A stretch of DNA of 61,769 nt, from NCBI GenBank assembly GCA_024679955.1, contig JAILCQ010000024.1, positions 1 to 61,769 of the forward strand, given 5' to 3'. Made by a program: the position numbers and the translations under genes. The notes under the pieces were generated by a model. That model saw only the letters and a program-made list of their open reading frames with translations. It was not told the origin of the DNA and searched no databases. Of this stretch, positions 45,337-52,453 are shown piece by piece. The stretch is from Bacillota bacterium. Lineage in GTDB: Bacteria; Bacillota; Dehalobacteriia; UBA4068. How positions within the stretch are numbered: the stretch's first letter is position 1; the number at the start of each line of letters is the position of its first letter.

Positions 45337-45921
45337 ATGGATTCCTATGTCACCGGAACCGCCATCAAACGCCTGCGGGAGGCCAAAGGGCTGACGCAGG
45401 CGGAATTGGCGGATAAAATCGACGTCAGCGCCAAAGCTGTTTCCAAATGGGAAACCGCCAAAGGCCTGCCGGATATTTCTCTGCTGGAGCCTCTTGCTGC
45501 GGCCTTGGGCGTATCCGTATTGGAGCTTATGTCCGGGGCCGTGGTGGCCAACGGCAATCGCTGCGCCAATATGCTGCGCTCCAAAATGTATGTCTGCCCG
45601 GTTTGCGGCAATATCATCCATACCATGGGCGAAGCGGTGATCAGCTGCTGCGGCATCGCCCTGACAGCGCTGGAAGCAGAAGAGGCCGACCCGGCCCATA
45701 CACCCCAAATCCAACCGGTAGAAGACGAGCATTTCATCACCGTCGGCCATCCCATGACCAAAACCCATTATATCTCTTTCATCGCCTATGTCTCCACAGA
45801 TCGCCTGCAAATCGTCAAGCTGTATCCGGAAGGCAACGCCGAATGCCGGATCCGCCTGCAAAGACACGGTTATCTCTATCTGTATTGCAACCGGCACGGC
45901 TTGATCAAACACAAAATATAA
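45337..45921 (+). CDS. Xre HTH regulator fused to a two-centre desulfoferrodoxin domain
   Basis: The protein has 194 residues. The N-terminus is an Xre HTH (about 8-65, GLTQAELADKIDVSAKAVSKWETAKGLPD). The middle holds a desulforedoxin-like iron site, Cys87-x2-Cys90 and Cys104-Cys105. The C-terminus resembles the superoxide reductase centre II: His121 (HTP), His138 (HPM), His144 (HYI), Cys184 and His187 (CNRH). The Glu-Lys pair before the first His of true reductases is not conserved. Fusion with a DNA-binding domain suggests an iron-based redox or superoxide sensor. The ATG follows GGAGG. Confidence 0.85.
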   Translation: MDSYVTGTAIKRLREAKGLTQAELADKIDVSAKAVSKWETAKGLPDISLLEPLAAALGVSVLELMSGAVVANGNRCANMLRSKMYVCPVCGNIIHTMGEAVISCCGIALTALEAEEADPAHTPQIQPVEDEHFITVGHPMTKTHYISFIAYVSTDRLQIVKLYPEGNAECRIRLQRHGYLYLYCNRHGLIKHKI

Positions 45922-45959
45922 TCTCCCTGCTTCCGACGGGGAAAGGGAAAACTTACAAG

Positions 45960-45983
45960 AAAAAAGGCCGCTTTGGCGCGGCC
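45960..45983 (-). terminator. Candidate minus-strand terminator downstream of glsB
   Basis: GGCCGC/GCGGCC stem, loop TTTGGC, with an A run at 45960-45965 that gives U on the minus strand. A second hairpin, AGAAGCGGC-GTCA-GCCGCTTCT, lies at 46024-46045. Confidence 0.55.
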
Positions 45984-46112
45984 CCAAAAAGCTGTGACAG
46001 GAACAGGCTTTTTCTATCTCTGCAGAAGCGGCGTCAGCCGCTTCTTTCCTGGTCTGCGGTAAACAAGCATCCGATCCATGCCCGGACTGGCATTTGCGCC
46101 GTAGGGCGCAGC

Positions 46113-46349
46113 TTATTTGGCAATGATCCGGGATACCCAGATCAGCAGGCAAGCGCCGGCCACAGCCAGCAGGATACTGCCTACCCAGCCATTTACGCCG
46201 ATGCCCACCAGGCCGCCCAGCCAACCGCCGAGAGCGCCGCCCACCAAGCCGACGATGATATTGATCAGCAATCCGTTTTTGGCATGCATGATCTTGCCGG
46301 CGATCCAACCGGCAACGGCCCCGATCAGTAAAGCGATGACGATCTGCAT
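46113..46349 (-). CDS. GlsB/YeaQ/YmgE-family membrane protein
   Basis: This 78-residue transglycosylase-associated protein has two to three membrane helices with Gly-rich turns (IAGKIMHAKNGLLINIIVGLVGGALGGWLGGLVGI). The family accompanies stress responses in Bacillota, but the biochemical role is unclear. The ATG at 46349 follows GGAGGG. It stands alone. Confidence 0.85.
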   Translation of the reverse strand: MQIVIALLIGAVAGWIAGKIMHAKNGLLINIIVGLVGGALGGWLGGLVGIGVNGWVGSILLAVAGACLLIWVSRIIAK

Positions 46350-46595
46350 AAGTTTTCCCTCCTATTTATATATATTGAACAACAATGGCCTTTTGATCTT
46401 TTTCCACCTGCAAAACTGTAAAAAGACTTCCGCCAACGTCCGTTGATAAGAGCTCTTTTAATACTATTCATGATTCGCGTTTATTATAAACGATTTTCCG
46501 GCAAAAGAAAAGGGCAACAAAACTTTTTTGAAGAATCAGGCAGGAAATAGATCTGTTCATTCGAGACCTATTTTCATCTGAGCTTCCGAATAGGA

Positions 46596-46679
46596 TTCCC
46601 TTAAACAGGGTACAATAGCAAGGGATATTTCCCTCACTCTATTGACTATTCCCTTATAACAAGCTATAATTTAAGGGAA
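46596..46679. promoter_or_regulatory. Cluster of TTCCCTTA half-sites around the fic promoter
   Basis: The TTCCCTTA/TAAGGGAA motif recurs at 46596, 46620 (AAGGGA), 46629 (TTCCCT), 46649 and 46672. The last two form an inverted repeat around the -10 box, and 46620-46634 is itself an inverted repeat. Confidence 0.6.
46642..46670 (+). promoter_or_regulatory. Promoter of the fic gene
   Basis: TTGACT at 46642-46647, 17-base spacer, TATAAT at 46665-46670, flanked by the inverted TTCCCTTA motifs. Confidence 0.75.
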
Positions 46680-46698
46680 TCAAAACGGGGGTACGGGT

Positions 46699-47745
46699 AT
46701 GAGAGCCTTTCATTATTCTAGAATCCGGGAGCAGAAATGGGACTCCGAAGTTCTCGGACTGATCGCAGCCACATATAGAGAAGCGGGCAAGCAGGAGCTG
46801 TATTTGAAGCAGCGCCCGGAAGAGCTTGAAAAGCTGGTGGAAATCGCCAAGATTCAAAGCACCGAAGCGTCCAACGCCATAGAAGGCATCGTTGCGACAA
46901 ACACGCGCATCCGGCAACTGGTTGAGGAAAAGACGACGCCGAAAAACCGAAATGAACAGGAAATAGCCGGATACCGTGATGTATTGAGCGCCATACATGA
47001 AAGCTATGACGCCATCCCCATCACACAGAACTATATCCTGCAGCTTCACAAAATGCTGTACAGCCATATGAATAACCCCTTCGCAGGCAGAACGAAAACC
47101 GTGCAGAACTATATCAGCGCCACCTATCCCGACGGGCATGTCGAGACCTTGTTTACGCCGCTGGCTCCTTATGAAACGCCGGAAGCGCTGGACAGGATAT
47201 GTGGGGAATATAACCGTGTGATCGGCAATATGGAGCTGGAGCCGCTGATTGCGATCCCTGTCTTCATCCACGATTTTCTTTGCATCCACCCCTTCAACGA
47301 CGGAAACGGCAGAATGAGCCGGCTGCTTACAACGCTGCTCCTGTATCAAAATGGTTTTTATGTCGGCAGGTATATCTCCCTGGAAGCCAAAATCGCAAAG
47401 GACAAAGACCTTTACTATGACGCGCTTGCCGCTTCTCAGACTGGATGGCATGAAGGATGCGAAGACGCGGCGCCGTTCATCAAGTATATCCTCGGAACGA
47501 TCCTTGCCGCCTACAAAGACTTTTCGGATCGGGCAGCCCTTGTAGAGGAAAAGCTGCCTGCCCTGGAAATGGTGCGAAGGGCAAGCCAGAACAAAATCGG
47601 ACGCTTCAACAAACAAGACGTCCGGGAGCTTTGCCCCACGCTCAGCGACAGCTCCATCGAGGGCGCTTTCCGTAAGCTGATTGCCTGCGGCGAACTCAAA
47701 AAAGAGGGCAGCGGGAAAAACACCTGCTATTTCAGATTGAAGTGA
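46699..47745 (+). CDS. Fic-family adenylyltransferase with C-terminal winged HTH
   Basis: This 348-residue protein has a Fic core with HPFNDGNGRMSRLL (catalytic His197). An N-terminal inhibition motif of the S/TxxxE(G/N) type sits in ASNAIEG (about 57-63). The target-binding flap is around TYPDGHVETLFTP. The C-terminus (about 295-345, KIGRFNKQDVRELCPTLSDSSIEGAFRKLIACGEL) looks like a winged HTH, as in class II Fic proteins that AMPylate their own or a partner's target. No antitoxin gene is adjacent. The ATG follows GGGGGTACGGGT. The repeated motif before it may be its own binding site. Confidence 0.9.
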   Translation: MRAFHYSRIREQKWDSEVLGLIAATYREAGKQELYLKQRPEELEKLVEIAKIQSTEASNAIEGIVATNTRIRQLVEEKTTPKNRNEQEIAGYRDVLSAIHESYDAIPITQNYILQLHKMLYSHMNNPFAGRTKTVQNYISATYPDGHVETLFTPLAPYETPEALDRICGEYNRVIGNMELEPLIAIPVFIHDFLCIHPFNDGNGRMSRLLTTLLLYQNGFYVGRYISLEAKIAKDKDLYYDALAASQTGWHEGCEDAAPFIKYILGTILAAYKDFSDRAALVEEKLPALEMVRRASQNKIGRFNKQDVRELCPTLSDSSIEGAFRKLIACGELKKEGSGKNTCYFRLK

Positions 47746-47923
47746 ATCCACTGCAGTAGAAGTGGAAAATGTAACGCTGGTATTTGGCGGTAGGAAAATT
47801 ATAGCGATGGCACGGGATGTTGCTACAACTGGCTTAGAATGGCACTTATTTTTCATAAAAACAGCGAGGAATTCTAATCTATACTCCAAAACTTTGCCTA
47901 ATAAAGCAACCGGCAACAAAAAC

Positions 47924-47960
47924 AAAAAGCCCTGTAGATACGGTTTCTACAGGACTTTTC
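47924..47960 (-). terminator. Terminator of tRNA-Leu(CAG)
   Basis: CCTGTAGA/TCTACAGG stem flanked by AAAAG and CTTTT, directly after the minus-strand tRNA. Confidence 0.8.
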
Positions 47961-47961
47961 T

Positions 47962-48048
47962 TGGTGCGGCTGAAGGGACTTGAACCCCCACGAAGCAACC
48001 TTCACTAGAACCTGAATCTAGCGCGTCTGCCAATTCCGCCACAGCCGC
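47962..48048 (-). tRNA. tRNA-Leu (CAG)
   Basis: 87-base class II tRNA. Acceptor GCGGCTG/CAGCCGC, anticodon loop TTCAGGT (CAG), long variable arm, T-loop TTCAAGT, encoded CCA. Confidence 0.95.
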
Positions 48049-48447
48049 CTATGGATTTTTCCGCGTCCGCAAATCTCCGGCCAAAAGCCTTTCATTCAGA
48101 ACGCCTGATTAATATATCATATCTGAATCCAAAAATCAATACTTTTCTTAAAGAATTCCCGGCAAACAAAGAAAAAACATTTTCACCCTCTCGCTACCGC
48201 CGGCCCCGGCCCGCCGCCTCCCTTTGCCCACAGAGCCGCCGTTCCTTCCGCATCCCTGCAAACAAAAAACGCCGCCGAAGGATGCACATGCCGCTTTCGC
48301 GACTCCAGGCCAATAACAATGTATAAAAACGCATAAAAAAACAAATAAAAAATCATCAACACAGCAGGAAAAAAAGGAACATAAATAGAAGTTAATAATT
48401 CTTATGGAATTATGCTCTTTAGGAGCGGTGGAAAGGAAGAAGGGTAC
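48049..48447. other. Intergenic region between tRNA-Leu and minC
   Basis: The left part holds the tRNA promoter. The remainder (about 48140-48447) shows no coding frame with a ribosome site and no convincing hairpin. In particular the missing N-terminal domain of MinC is not encoded here in any frame I can read. Confidence 0.6.
48111..48139 (-). promoter_or_regulatory. Promoter of tRNA-Leu(CAG)
   Basis: On the minus strand TTGATT (48139-48134), 17-base spacer, TATATT (48116-48111). Confidence 0.65.
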
Positions 48448-48819
48448 ATGACGGAACAATGGCCGGTCAAACTCAGCGATAAGCCAACCTTATTGGTACA
48501 GCGTTCTCTGCGCTCTGGGCAAAACGTGAATTTCGACGGCAACGTTGTGGTTTTGGGTGACGTAAATCCGGGGGCGGAAATCATTGCCTCCGGCCATGTT
48601 TTGGTTATGGGCGCTTTGCGCGGCATGGTACACGCCGGCGCCACCGGCGAAGATACGGCCACCGTAACGGCTTTGACTTTGTCACCGACCCAACTGAGGA
48701 TAGCATCGCATATCACCCGCCCGCCGGACGGCAGCGGCAACGAAGGTCATAAACCGCCGGAAACGGCCAGAATCCGTGAAAACGCGGTAATCATCGAGCC
48801 ATACCAGCCCCAAAGATAG
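48448..48819 (+). CDS. minC: Short MinC: C-terminal domain only
   Basis: At 123 residues this is about half the usual MinC. It keeps the right-handed beta-helix domain that binds MinD and FtsZ tails: SLRSGQNVNFDGNVVVLGDVNPGAEIIASGHVLVMGALRGMVHAGA. The N-terminal FtsZ-inhibiting domain is absent and the upstream DNA does not encode it. The ATG at 48448 is behind GGAAAGGAAG. It is followed by minD and minE, so the operon is otherwise complete. Truncation could be a lineage trait or a defect. Confidence 0.87.
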   Translation: MTEQWPVKLSDKPTLLVQRSLRSGQNVNFDGNVVVLGDVNPGAEIIASGHVLVMGALRGMVHAGATGEDTATVTALTLSPTQLRIASHITRPPDGSGNEGHKPPETARIRENAVIIEPYQPQR

Positions 48820-48862
48820 GCTGGCAAACCGTGGACGATCATCCAACAAAGGAGGCTAAAGC

Positions 48863-49657
48863 ATGGGAAAAGTTATCGTAGTCACATCCGGTAAAGGCGG
48901 CGTGGGCAAAACCACCACCACCGCCAATATCGGTACGGCCTTGGCCATGATGGGCAAAAAGGTAGTGATGGTGGATACCGATATCGGTCTGCGCAATTTA
49001 GACGTGGTTCTGGGCTTGGAAAACCGCATCGTTTACGACATCGTCGATGCGGTACAGGGCAATTGCCGCCTGAAACAAGCTCTGATCAAAGATAAACGCT
49101 TGGAGAATATGTTTTTGCTTCCCGCGGCCCAAACCAAAGATAAAACAGCCGTGACCAGCGATCAAATGATCGAACTGTGTGATAAACTCAAAGACGAATT
49201 CGACTATGTGATCATCGACTGCCCCGCCGGCATCGAACACGGCTTCAAAAACGCCATTGCCGGCGCGGAAGAAGCGATCGTGGTAACCACGCCGGAAGTT
49301 TCGGCGGTGCGGGACGCCGACCGGATCATCGGCCTGCTGGAAGCGGCGGAAATCCGCTCGCCCAAGCTGCTCATCAATCGCATCCGCGTCAATATGGTCA
49401 AAGCCGGCGATATGATGAGCGTGGAAGATATTTTGGACATTTTGGCCGTGGACTTGCTGGGCATCGTGCCGGACGACGACGCCATCGTCGTTTCTACCAA
49501 TCGCGGGGAACCCACCGTTCTGGACAGCAATTCCCGCCCGGGTGAAGCATATCGCAATATTGCCCGGCGCATTTGCGGCGAAACCGTGCCGCTCATGTCT
49601 CTGGAAGAAAAGAAGGGCTTTTTCGGCAAGATCAAAAGCCTGTTTTCTGGGGATTAA
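48863..49657 (+). CDS. minD: Septum-site ATPase MinD
   Basis: This 264-residue deviant Walker ATPase has TSGKGGVGKTTTTANIG (residues about 7-23, signature Lys included), VDTDIGLRNLD, and a C-terminal amphipathic membrane-targeting helix (EEKKGFFGKIKSLF). It positions the division septum by recruiting MinC to the membrane. It starts 43 bases after minC, behind AAAGGAGG, and minE follows after 12 bases. Confidence 0.97.
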   Translation: MGKVIVVTSGKGGVGKTTTTANIGTALAMMGKKVVMVDTDIGLRNLDVVLGLENRIVYDIVDAVQGNCRLKQALIKDKRLENMFLLPAAQTKDKTAVTSDQMIELCDKLKDEFDYVIIDCPAGIEHGFKNAIAGAEEAIVVTTPEVSAVRDADRIIGLLEAAEIRSPKLLINRIRVNMVKAGDMMSVEDILDILAVDLLGIVPDDDAIVVSTNRGEPTVLDSNSRPGEAYRNIARRICGETVPLMSLEEKKGFFGKIKSLFSGD

Positions 49658-49669
49658 GGAGGCGAAACT

Positions 49670-49975
49670 ATGGGTATCATGAACGTTTTGGCCAAGTTTT
49701 TCGGCAAAGATACGGAAAGCGAGGCTTCCAAAACGATAGCCAAAGAACGGTTGCGTTTGGTTTTGGTGCACGATCGGATGGATATTTCCGAGAACACCAT
49801 GGACAACCTGCGGGAAGATCTCATCGCCGTCATCGGCCGCTATATGGAAATCGACAAAGACGCTTTGGAAGTCAGCCTCACCCGGGAGGAAGAAGGCGTG
49901 GCGCTGGTAGCCAATATCCCTGTTTTAAATCTAAAACGCCAGCCCATCGACAAAAGCGTCATCCCCGACAACTAA
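49670..49975 (+). CDS. minE: Cell-division topological specificity factor MinE
   Basis: The 101-residue protein has the N-terminal MinD-activating segment (SKTIAKERLRLVLVHDR, about 22-38) and a C-terminal dimerisation domain (MEIDKDALEVSLTREE). MinE drives MinD oscillation. Its presence, rather than a DivIVA/MinJ pair alone, implies oscillating Min. It sits behind AAGGAGG, directly after minD. Confidence 0.95.
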   Translation: MGIMNVLAKFFGKDTESEASKTIAKERLRLVLVHDRMDISENTMDNLREDLIAVIGRYMEIDKDALEVSLTREEEGVALVANIPVLNLKRQPIDKSVIPDN

Positions 49976-49983
49976 AACATACC

Positions 49984-50020
49984 AACGGCTCGCCCCATTC
50001 TTCAGGGCGAGCCGTTTTTT
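49984..50020 (+). terminator. Terminator of minCDE
   Basis: 12-bp stem AACGGCTCGCCC/GGGCGAGCCGTT followed by TTTT. Confidence 0.92.
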
Positions 50021-50073
50021 CATCCGCAAACGGCAAAACCCGGCCACTGCCGGGCCTTGCCAACACATCCCAC

Positions 50074-50229
50074 CTAGCCTTGATTACGGCTGGTAAACGT
50101 CTCGCAGGCCGTTTCATTGGCGCAGGTCACATGAGAACAACCGCAGGAACAAACGTCCACCTGCTTGGCGCTGCAATAACGCTGGTCATTGTATTTGCAT
50201 TCTTCCACCATACATTTGATATCCGGCAT
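50074..50229 (-). CDS. DUF1540 cysteine-rich small protein
   Basis: This 51-residue protein has the DUF1540 pattern: IKCMVEECKYNDQRYCSAK then VCSCGCSHVTCANETACETF, with nine Cys likely binding metal. It is common in spore-forming Clostridia. The function is unknown. The ATG at 50229 follows AAGGAGG; the longer open frame upstream has no site. It lies convergent to the minCDE operon. Confidence 0.85.
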   Translation of the reverse strand: MPDIKCMVEECKYNDQRYCSAKQVDVCSCGCSHVTCANETACETFTSRNQG

Positions 50230-50418
50230 CTTCGGCACCTCCTTTTGCCATACTGCTGTTAAAATCGGAGCAGCAACCTTATCCTTCCCCGGCACATAGG
50301 CCTCTCTGCCGGCGCAAGTCCGCAAATTATCCATATCCGCGCACCCCGCCGCCCAGCCATAAAAACTGCCGGGCAAACATACAGATTTTGCTCAACCGGC
50401 TTTAGTATGCCCCAAAAC

Positions 50419-50453
50419 GCAAAAATTACCGCAAAGTAAACGGTAATTTTTGC
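50419..50453. terminator. Bidirectional terminator-like hairpin
   Basis: 13-bp perfect stem GCAAAAATTACCG/CGGTAATTTTTGC with a 9-base loop. It lies downstream of the minus-strand genes at 50.5-51.6 kb. Confidence 0.75.
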
Positions 50454-50566
50454 ATTTTCTATATTTTTTCTATTTGAAAAACAGCACCTTAAAAAACAGC
50501 ACCGCAGCTTAACGGCCACGGCTGCGCCGGCCGCCGGATGTCTGGCGGCGATTGTTCAGGCGGGGA

Positions 50567-50827
50567 TCACCGCCGCTTCGCCGTTCCTCGCCTGGCCCGG
50601 CCACGGCAGGCCCGGCCATACCGTCGATTTTCCGGCGCTGGCGAAAGGCGCTTTGCTGCATCTGCCCCCGCCAGATTGGCCAAAGCCTGCGGATCGCCGC
50701 CGTTTTCCAGTTCGCCGATGAGGCTGCTGATCAGGCGGCGGTTTTCCGGCGAAAGCATACCGTCATACTGCTGCAACAGCCTTCTCAAATCGCCTATATT
50801 GCGCACCTGCGGTATGGAATCGTTCAT
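50567..50827 (-). CDS. Small spore-associated-type protein, C-terminus uncertain (possible frameshift)
   Basis: The open frame from the ATG at 50827 (behind AAAGGAGAG) gives 86 residues, beginning NDSIPQVRNIGDLRRLLQQYDG, helical to about residue 55. After the five-C run at 50665-50669 (plus strand) the -1 frame reads QMQQSAFRQRRKIDGMAGP and ends at 50509 with an Arg/Gly-rich tail. If one G is extra in that run, the true protein has about 106 residues. It follows the Gly-rich gene by 19 bases. No family is recognised. Confidence 0.6.
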   Translation of the reverse strand: MNDSIPQVRNIGDLRRLLQQYDGMLSPENRRLISSLIGELENGGDPQALANLAGADAAKRLSPAPENRRYGRACRGRARRGTAKRR

Positions 50828-50846
50828 ACGCTCTCTCCTTTGCTGG

Positions 50847-51581
50847 TCAATAACGCCGCCAATTCTCCGCCATTTGCCGCACTTCCCCATACAAGGGCAA
50901 ACGCATCGCCGCTCTGGGGCAGGCGCAAGGGCAATCACGGCAAGGATCGTAAAACGTTTCTTTTTCTTCTTCCTCCGCCGCCGTCCCATACCCGGGTGCA
51001 GCTTCCCCGCCGCCCCGGCTTTTCCCCAAAAACTGCGCCAAAGCGCTCAACCACGCCGGATCCAGATTCTGCCAAAACGGCGGTGCAGCTTCATCGCGGT
51101 TTTTCCCTTGCCGTCCGCCACCTGCCGGATTTTCCGGCGGCGTTTCCTCTCCTTCCGGCGTCTCCCCGCTTTCCGCCATTTCGTCCTCCTCTACCGGCCG
51201 GTAGGTGGCTTCTTTTATATTTCCCTCTTCCGGCGGTGCTGCGGCCGGGCCGGATGCCGTTCCCTGCGGCCCACCGGCGGCCATTTTGCTGAATATCGCC
51301 GTCAAAATCTGCGGATCCAGGCCGCCCATTCCGCCGAAACCGCCCGGCCCGCCGAAACCGCCCGGCCCGCCGGAACTGCCCACACCGTTGCCGCCGCTCA
51401 TACCGCCGCCAAAGACGGCGAAGGGATTGCCCCCGCCGCCGCTCATCCCGGATATCGCGGACAATAGCCCCATGGGATTGCCGTTTCCCAATATCCCCTT
51501 CATAAACGAATGCAGCGGCGCGCTGAAGCCGGATTGGGGAGAAAAAATATTATAGCTGTTAAACAAACGGCTTCGCATCAT
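50847..51581 (-). CDS. Gly-rich protein of unknown function, candidate spore gene
   Basis: This is a 244-residue protein with low-complexity Gly/Met/Phe repeats (GGPGGFGGPGGFGGMGG, about 65-90), an acidic middle (EEGNIKEATYRPVEEDEMAESGETPEGEETPPE) and a Cys motif near the C-terminus (FYDPCRDCPCACPRAAMRLP). No signal peptide or membrane helix is seen. The start at 51581 follows GGAGG. A sigma-K-like element (51611-51637) suggests spore expression. Function unknown. Confidence 0.6.
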   Translation of the reverse strand: MMRSRLFNSYNIFSPQSGFSAPLHSFMKGILGNGNPMGLLSAISGMSGGGGNPFAVFGGGMSGGNGVGSSGGPGGFGGPGGFGGMGGLDPQILTAIFSKMAAGGPQGTASGPAAAPPEEGNIKEATYRPVEEDEMAESGETPEGEETPPENPAGGGRQGKNRDEAAPPFWQNLDPAWLSALAQFLGKSRGGGEAAPGYGTAAEEEEKETFYDPCRDCPCACPRAAMRLPLYGEVRQMAENWRRY

Positions 51582-51610
51582 TTCGCACCTCCGGCTTTCT
51601 ATATAGCAAA

Positions 51611-51637
51611 CAGTGTATGCGTCTCCGGCATAAAGGT
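51611..51637 (-). promoter_or_regulatory. Candidate sigma-K-type promoter of the Gly-rich gene
   Basis: On the minus strand AACC (AC at 51637-51636), 16-base spacer, CATACACTG (51619-51611), close to mACm-N16/17-CATAnnnTA. Confidence 0.4.
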
Positions 51638-51665
51638 TACCGTACGGCAGTCCGCCGCCCATAGG

Positions 51666-51698
51666 CCGGAGGCCGGCAAAGCCCCGGCCGGCCTCCGG
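51666..51698. repeat. Strong GC-rich hairpin
   Basis: 12-bp perfect inverted repeat CCGGAGGCCGGC/GCCGGCCTCCGG with a 9-base loop. It lies downstream of the minus-strand Cys-rich peptides; there is no U tract, so it may be only a transcript-stabilising end. Confidence 0.65.
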
Positions 51699-51757
51699 AC
51701 AGCACGGCCGCTTAAGGGCCGGGCAAAAGCGCCGGCGTCGTATTCACCGGCCGCCGT

Positions 51758-51925
51758 TTAGCATTCGCAGCGGGTGTTGCAAATGATTTGGCTGAGAAAT
51801 TGCAGCACGATCAAGACGATGATCAAATTGATGATGCAGCTGAAACCGTCTCCCATGCAACCGCAATTGGTATCGGCGCATTCCATACGATCGTTCGTTT
51901 GCGCGCAATTTGTGTAGCAATTCAT
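51758..51925 (-). CDS. Small Cys-rich membrane peptide (55 residues)
   Basis: Two-part peptide: a Cys/Asn-rich head (NCYTNCAQTNDRMECADTNCGC) and a hydrophobic helix (SCIINLIIVLIVLQFLSQIIC). It matches its tandem neighbour in the helix (SCIINLII..IVL.FL) and resembles small hydrophobic Cys peptides of clostridial spores. The ATG at 51925 follows AAAGGAGG at 8 bases. It probably shares a transcript with the peptide upstream. Confidence 0.7.
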   Translation of the reverse strand: MNCYTNCAQTNDRMECADTNCGCMGDGFSCIINLIIVLIVLQFLSQIICNTRCEC

Positions 51926-51939
51926 ATTCGCATCCTCCT

Positions 51940-52077
51940 TTAGCAATTCAATCCGCCGTTACCGCTGATGATGTTGCAGAGAAACTCCAGTACGATAAAC
52001 AAAATGATCAAATTGATGATGCAGCTCCACAAGCCCCCGGAGCAACCGTCGTTGCAGCAATTGCCTAAACCGAACAT
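51940..52077 (-). CDS. Small Cys-rich membrane peptide (45 residues), tandem paralogue
   Basis: A 45-codon frame that short-gene cut-offs would miss: MFGLGNCCNDGCSGG, then a membrane helix LWSCIINLIILFIVLEFLCNII and a polar end. It is paralogous to the 55-residue peptide immediately downstream. The ATG at 52077 follows GGAGAGATG. A sigma-K-like promoter is about 130 bases upstream. A role in the spore envelope is inferred, not proven. Confidence 0.7.
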   Translation of the reverse strand: MFGLGNCCNDGCSGGLWSCIINLIILFIVLEFLCNIISGNGGLNC

Positions 52078-52204
52078 AAAACATCTCTCCTTTACCGCTT
52101 TATATTTTTGTACGGCGCGATTCTCCTCGCATGGATATCCGGGGAGGAGTCCGGGCGCGACCGCTGCCGGTACGGAGCGGCAATGCGTGGAGAACCGTTT
52201 GCTA

Positions 52205-52232
52205 TATGGTATGACGCAGTTCGCCCCGAGGT
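52205..52232 (-). promoter_or_regulatory. Candidate sigma-K-type promoter of the Cys-rich peptides
   Basis: On the minus strand CACC (AC at 52232-52231), 17-base spacer, CATACCATA (52213-52205). It is identical in -10 and spacing to the one before the Cys-rich gene at 3579. Confidence 0.5.
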
Positions 52233-52453
52233 GAATCGCCAGACGCCGCCGGGAATAAAATAAATTTGCATTGTTTTTTTTTCAGAAAATGGCTACAATA
52301 ATAATATACCTATATAATTCTGTCTGTCGGATACGGGATATCGATACGATATATCGATCTATATATACGCATATAGTCTAGAAAAGAATATTTTCTATCA
52401 TCTGAAACGAAACCGTGATTATGGCTTCGTTCCCATCAAAGGAGGTTCTGCAT
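52233..52453. other. Intergenic region before the M29 aminopeptidase
   Basis: AT-rich, with a T run near 52274-52282 and a cluster of ATATCGAT-like and TATATA words at about 52335-52380, including the palindrome CGATATATCG. No protein frame with a ribosome site. It probably contains the promoter of the downstream operon, but no clear -35/-10 pair stands out. Confidence 0.5.

Noticed and set aside
47762-47983. 73-codon plus-strand frame after fic
   Set aside because: No ribosome site, and its 3' part is the tRNA terminator and tRNA itself.
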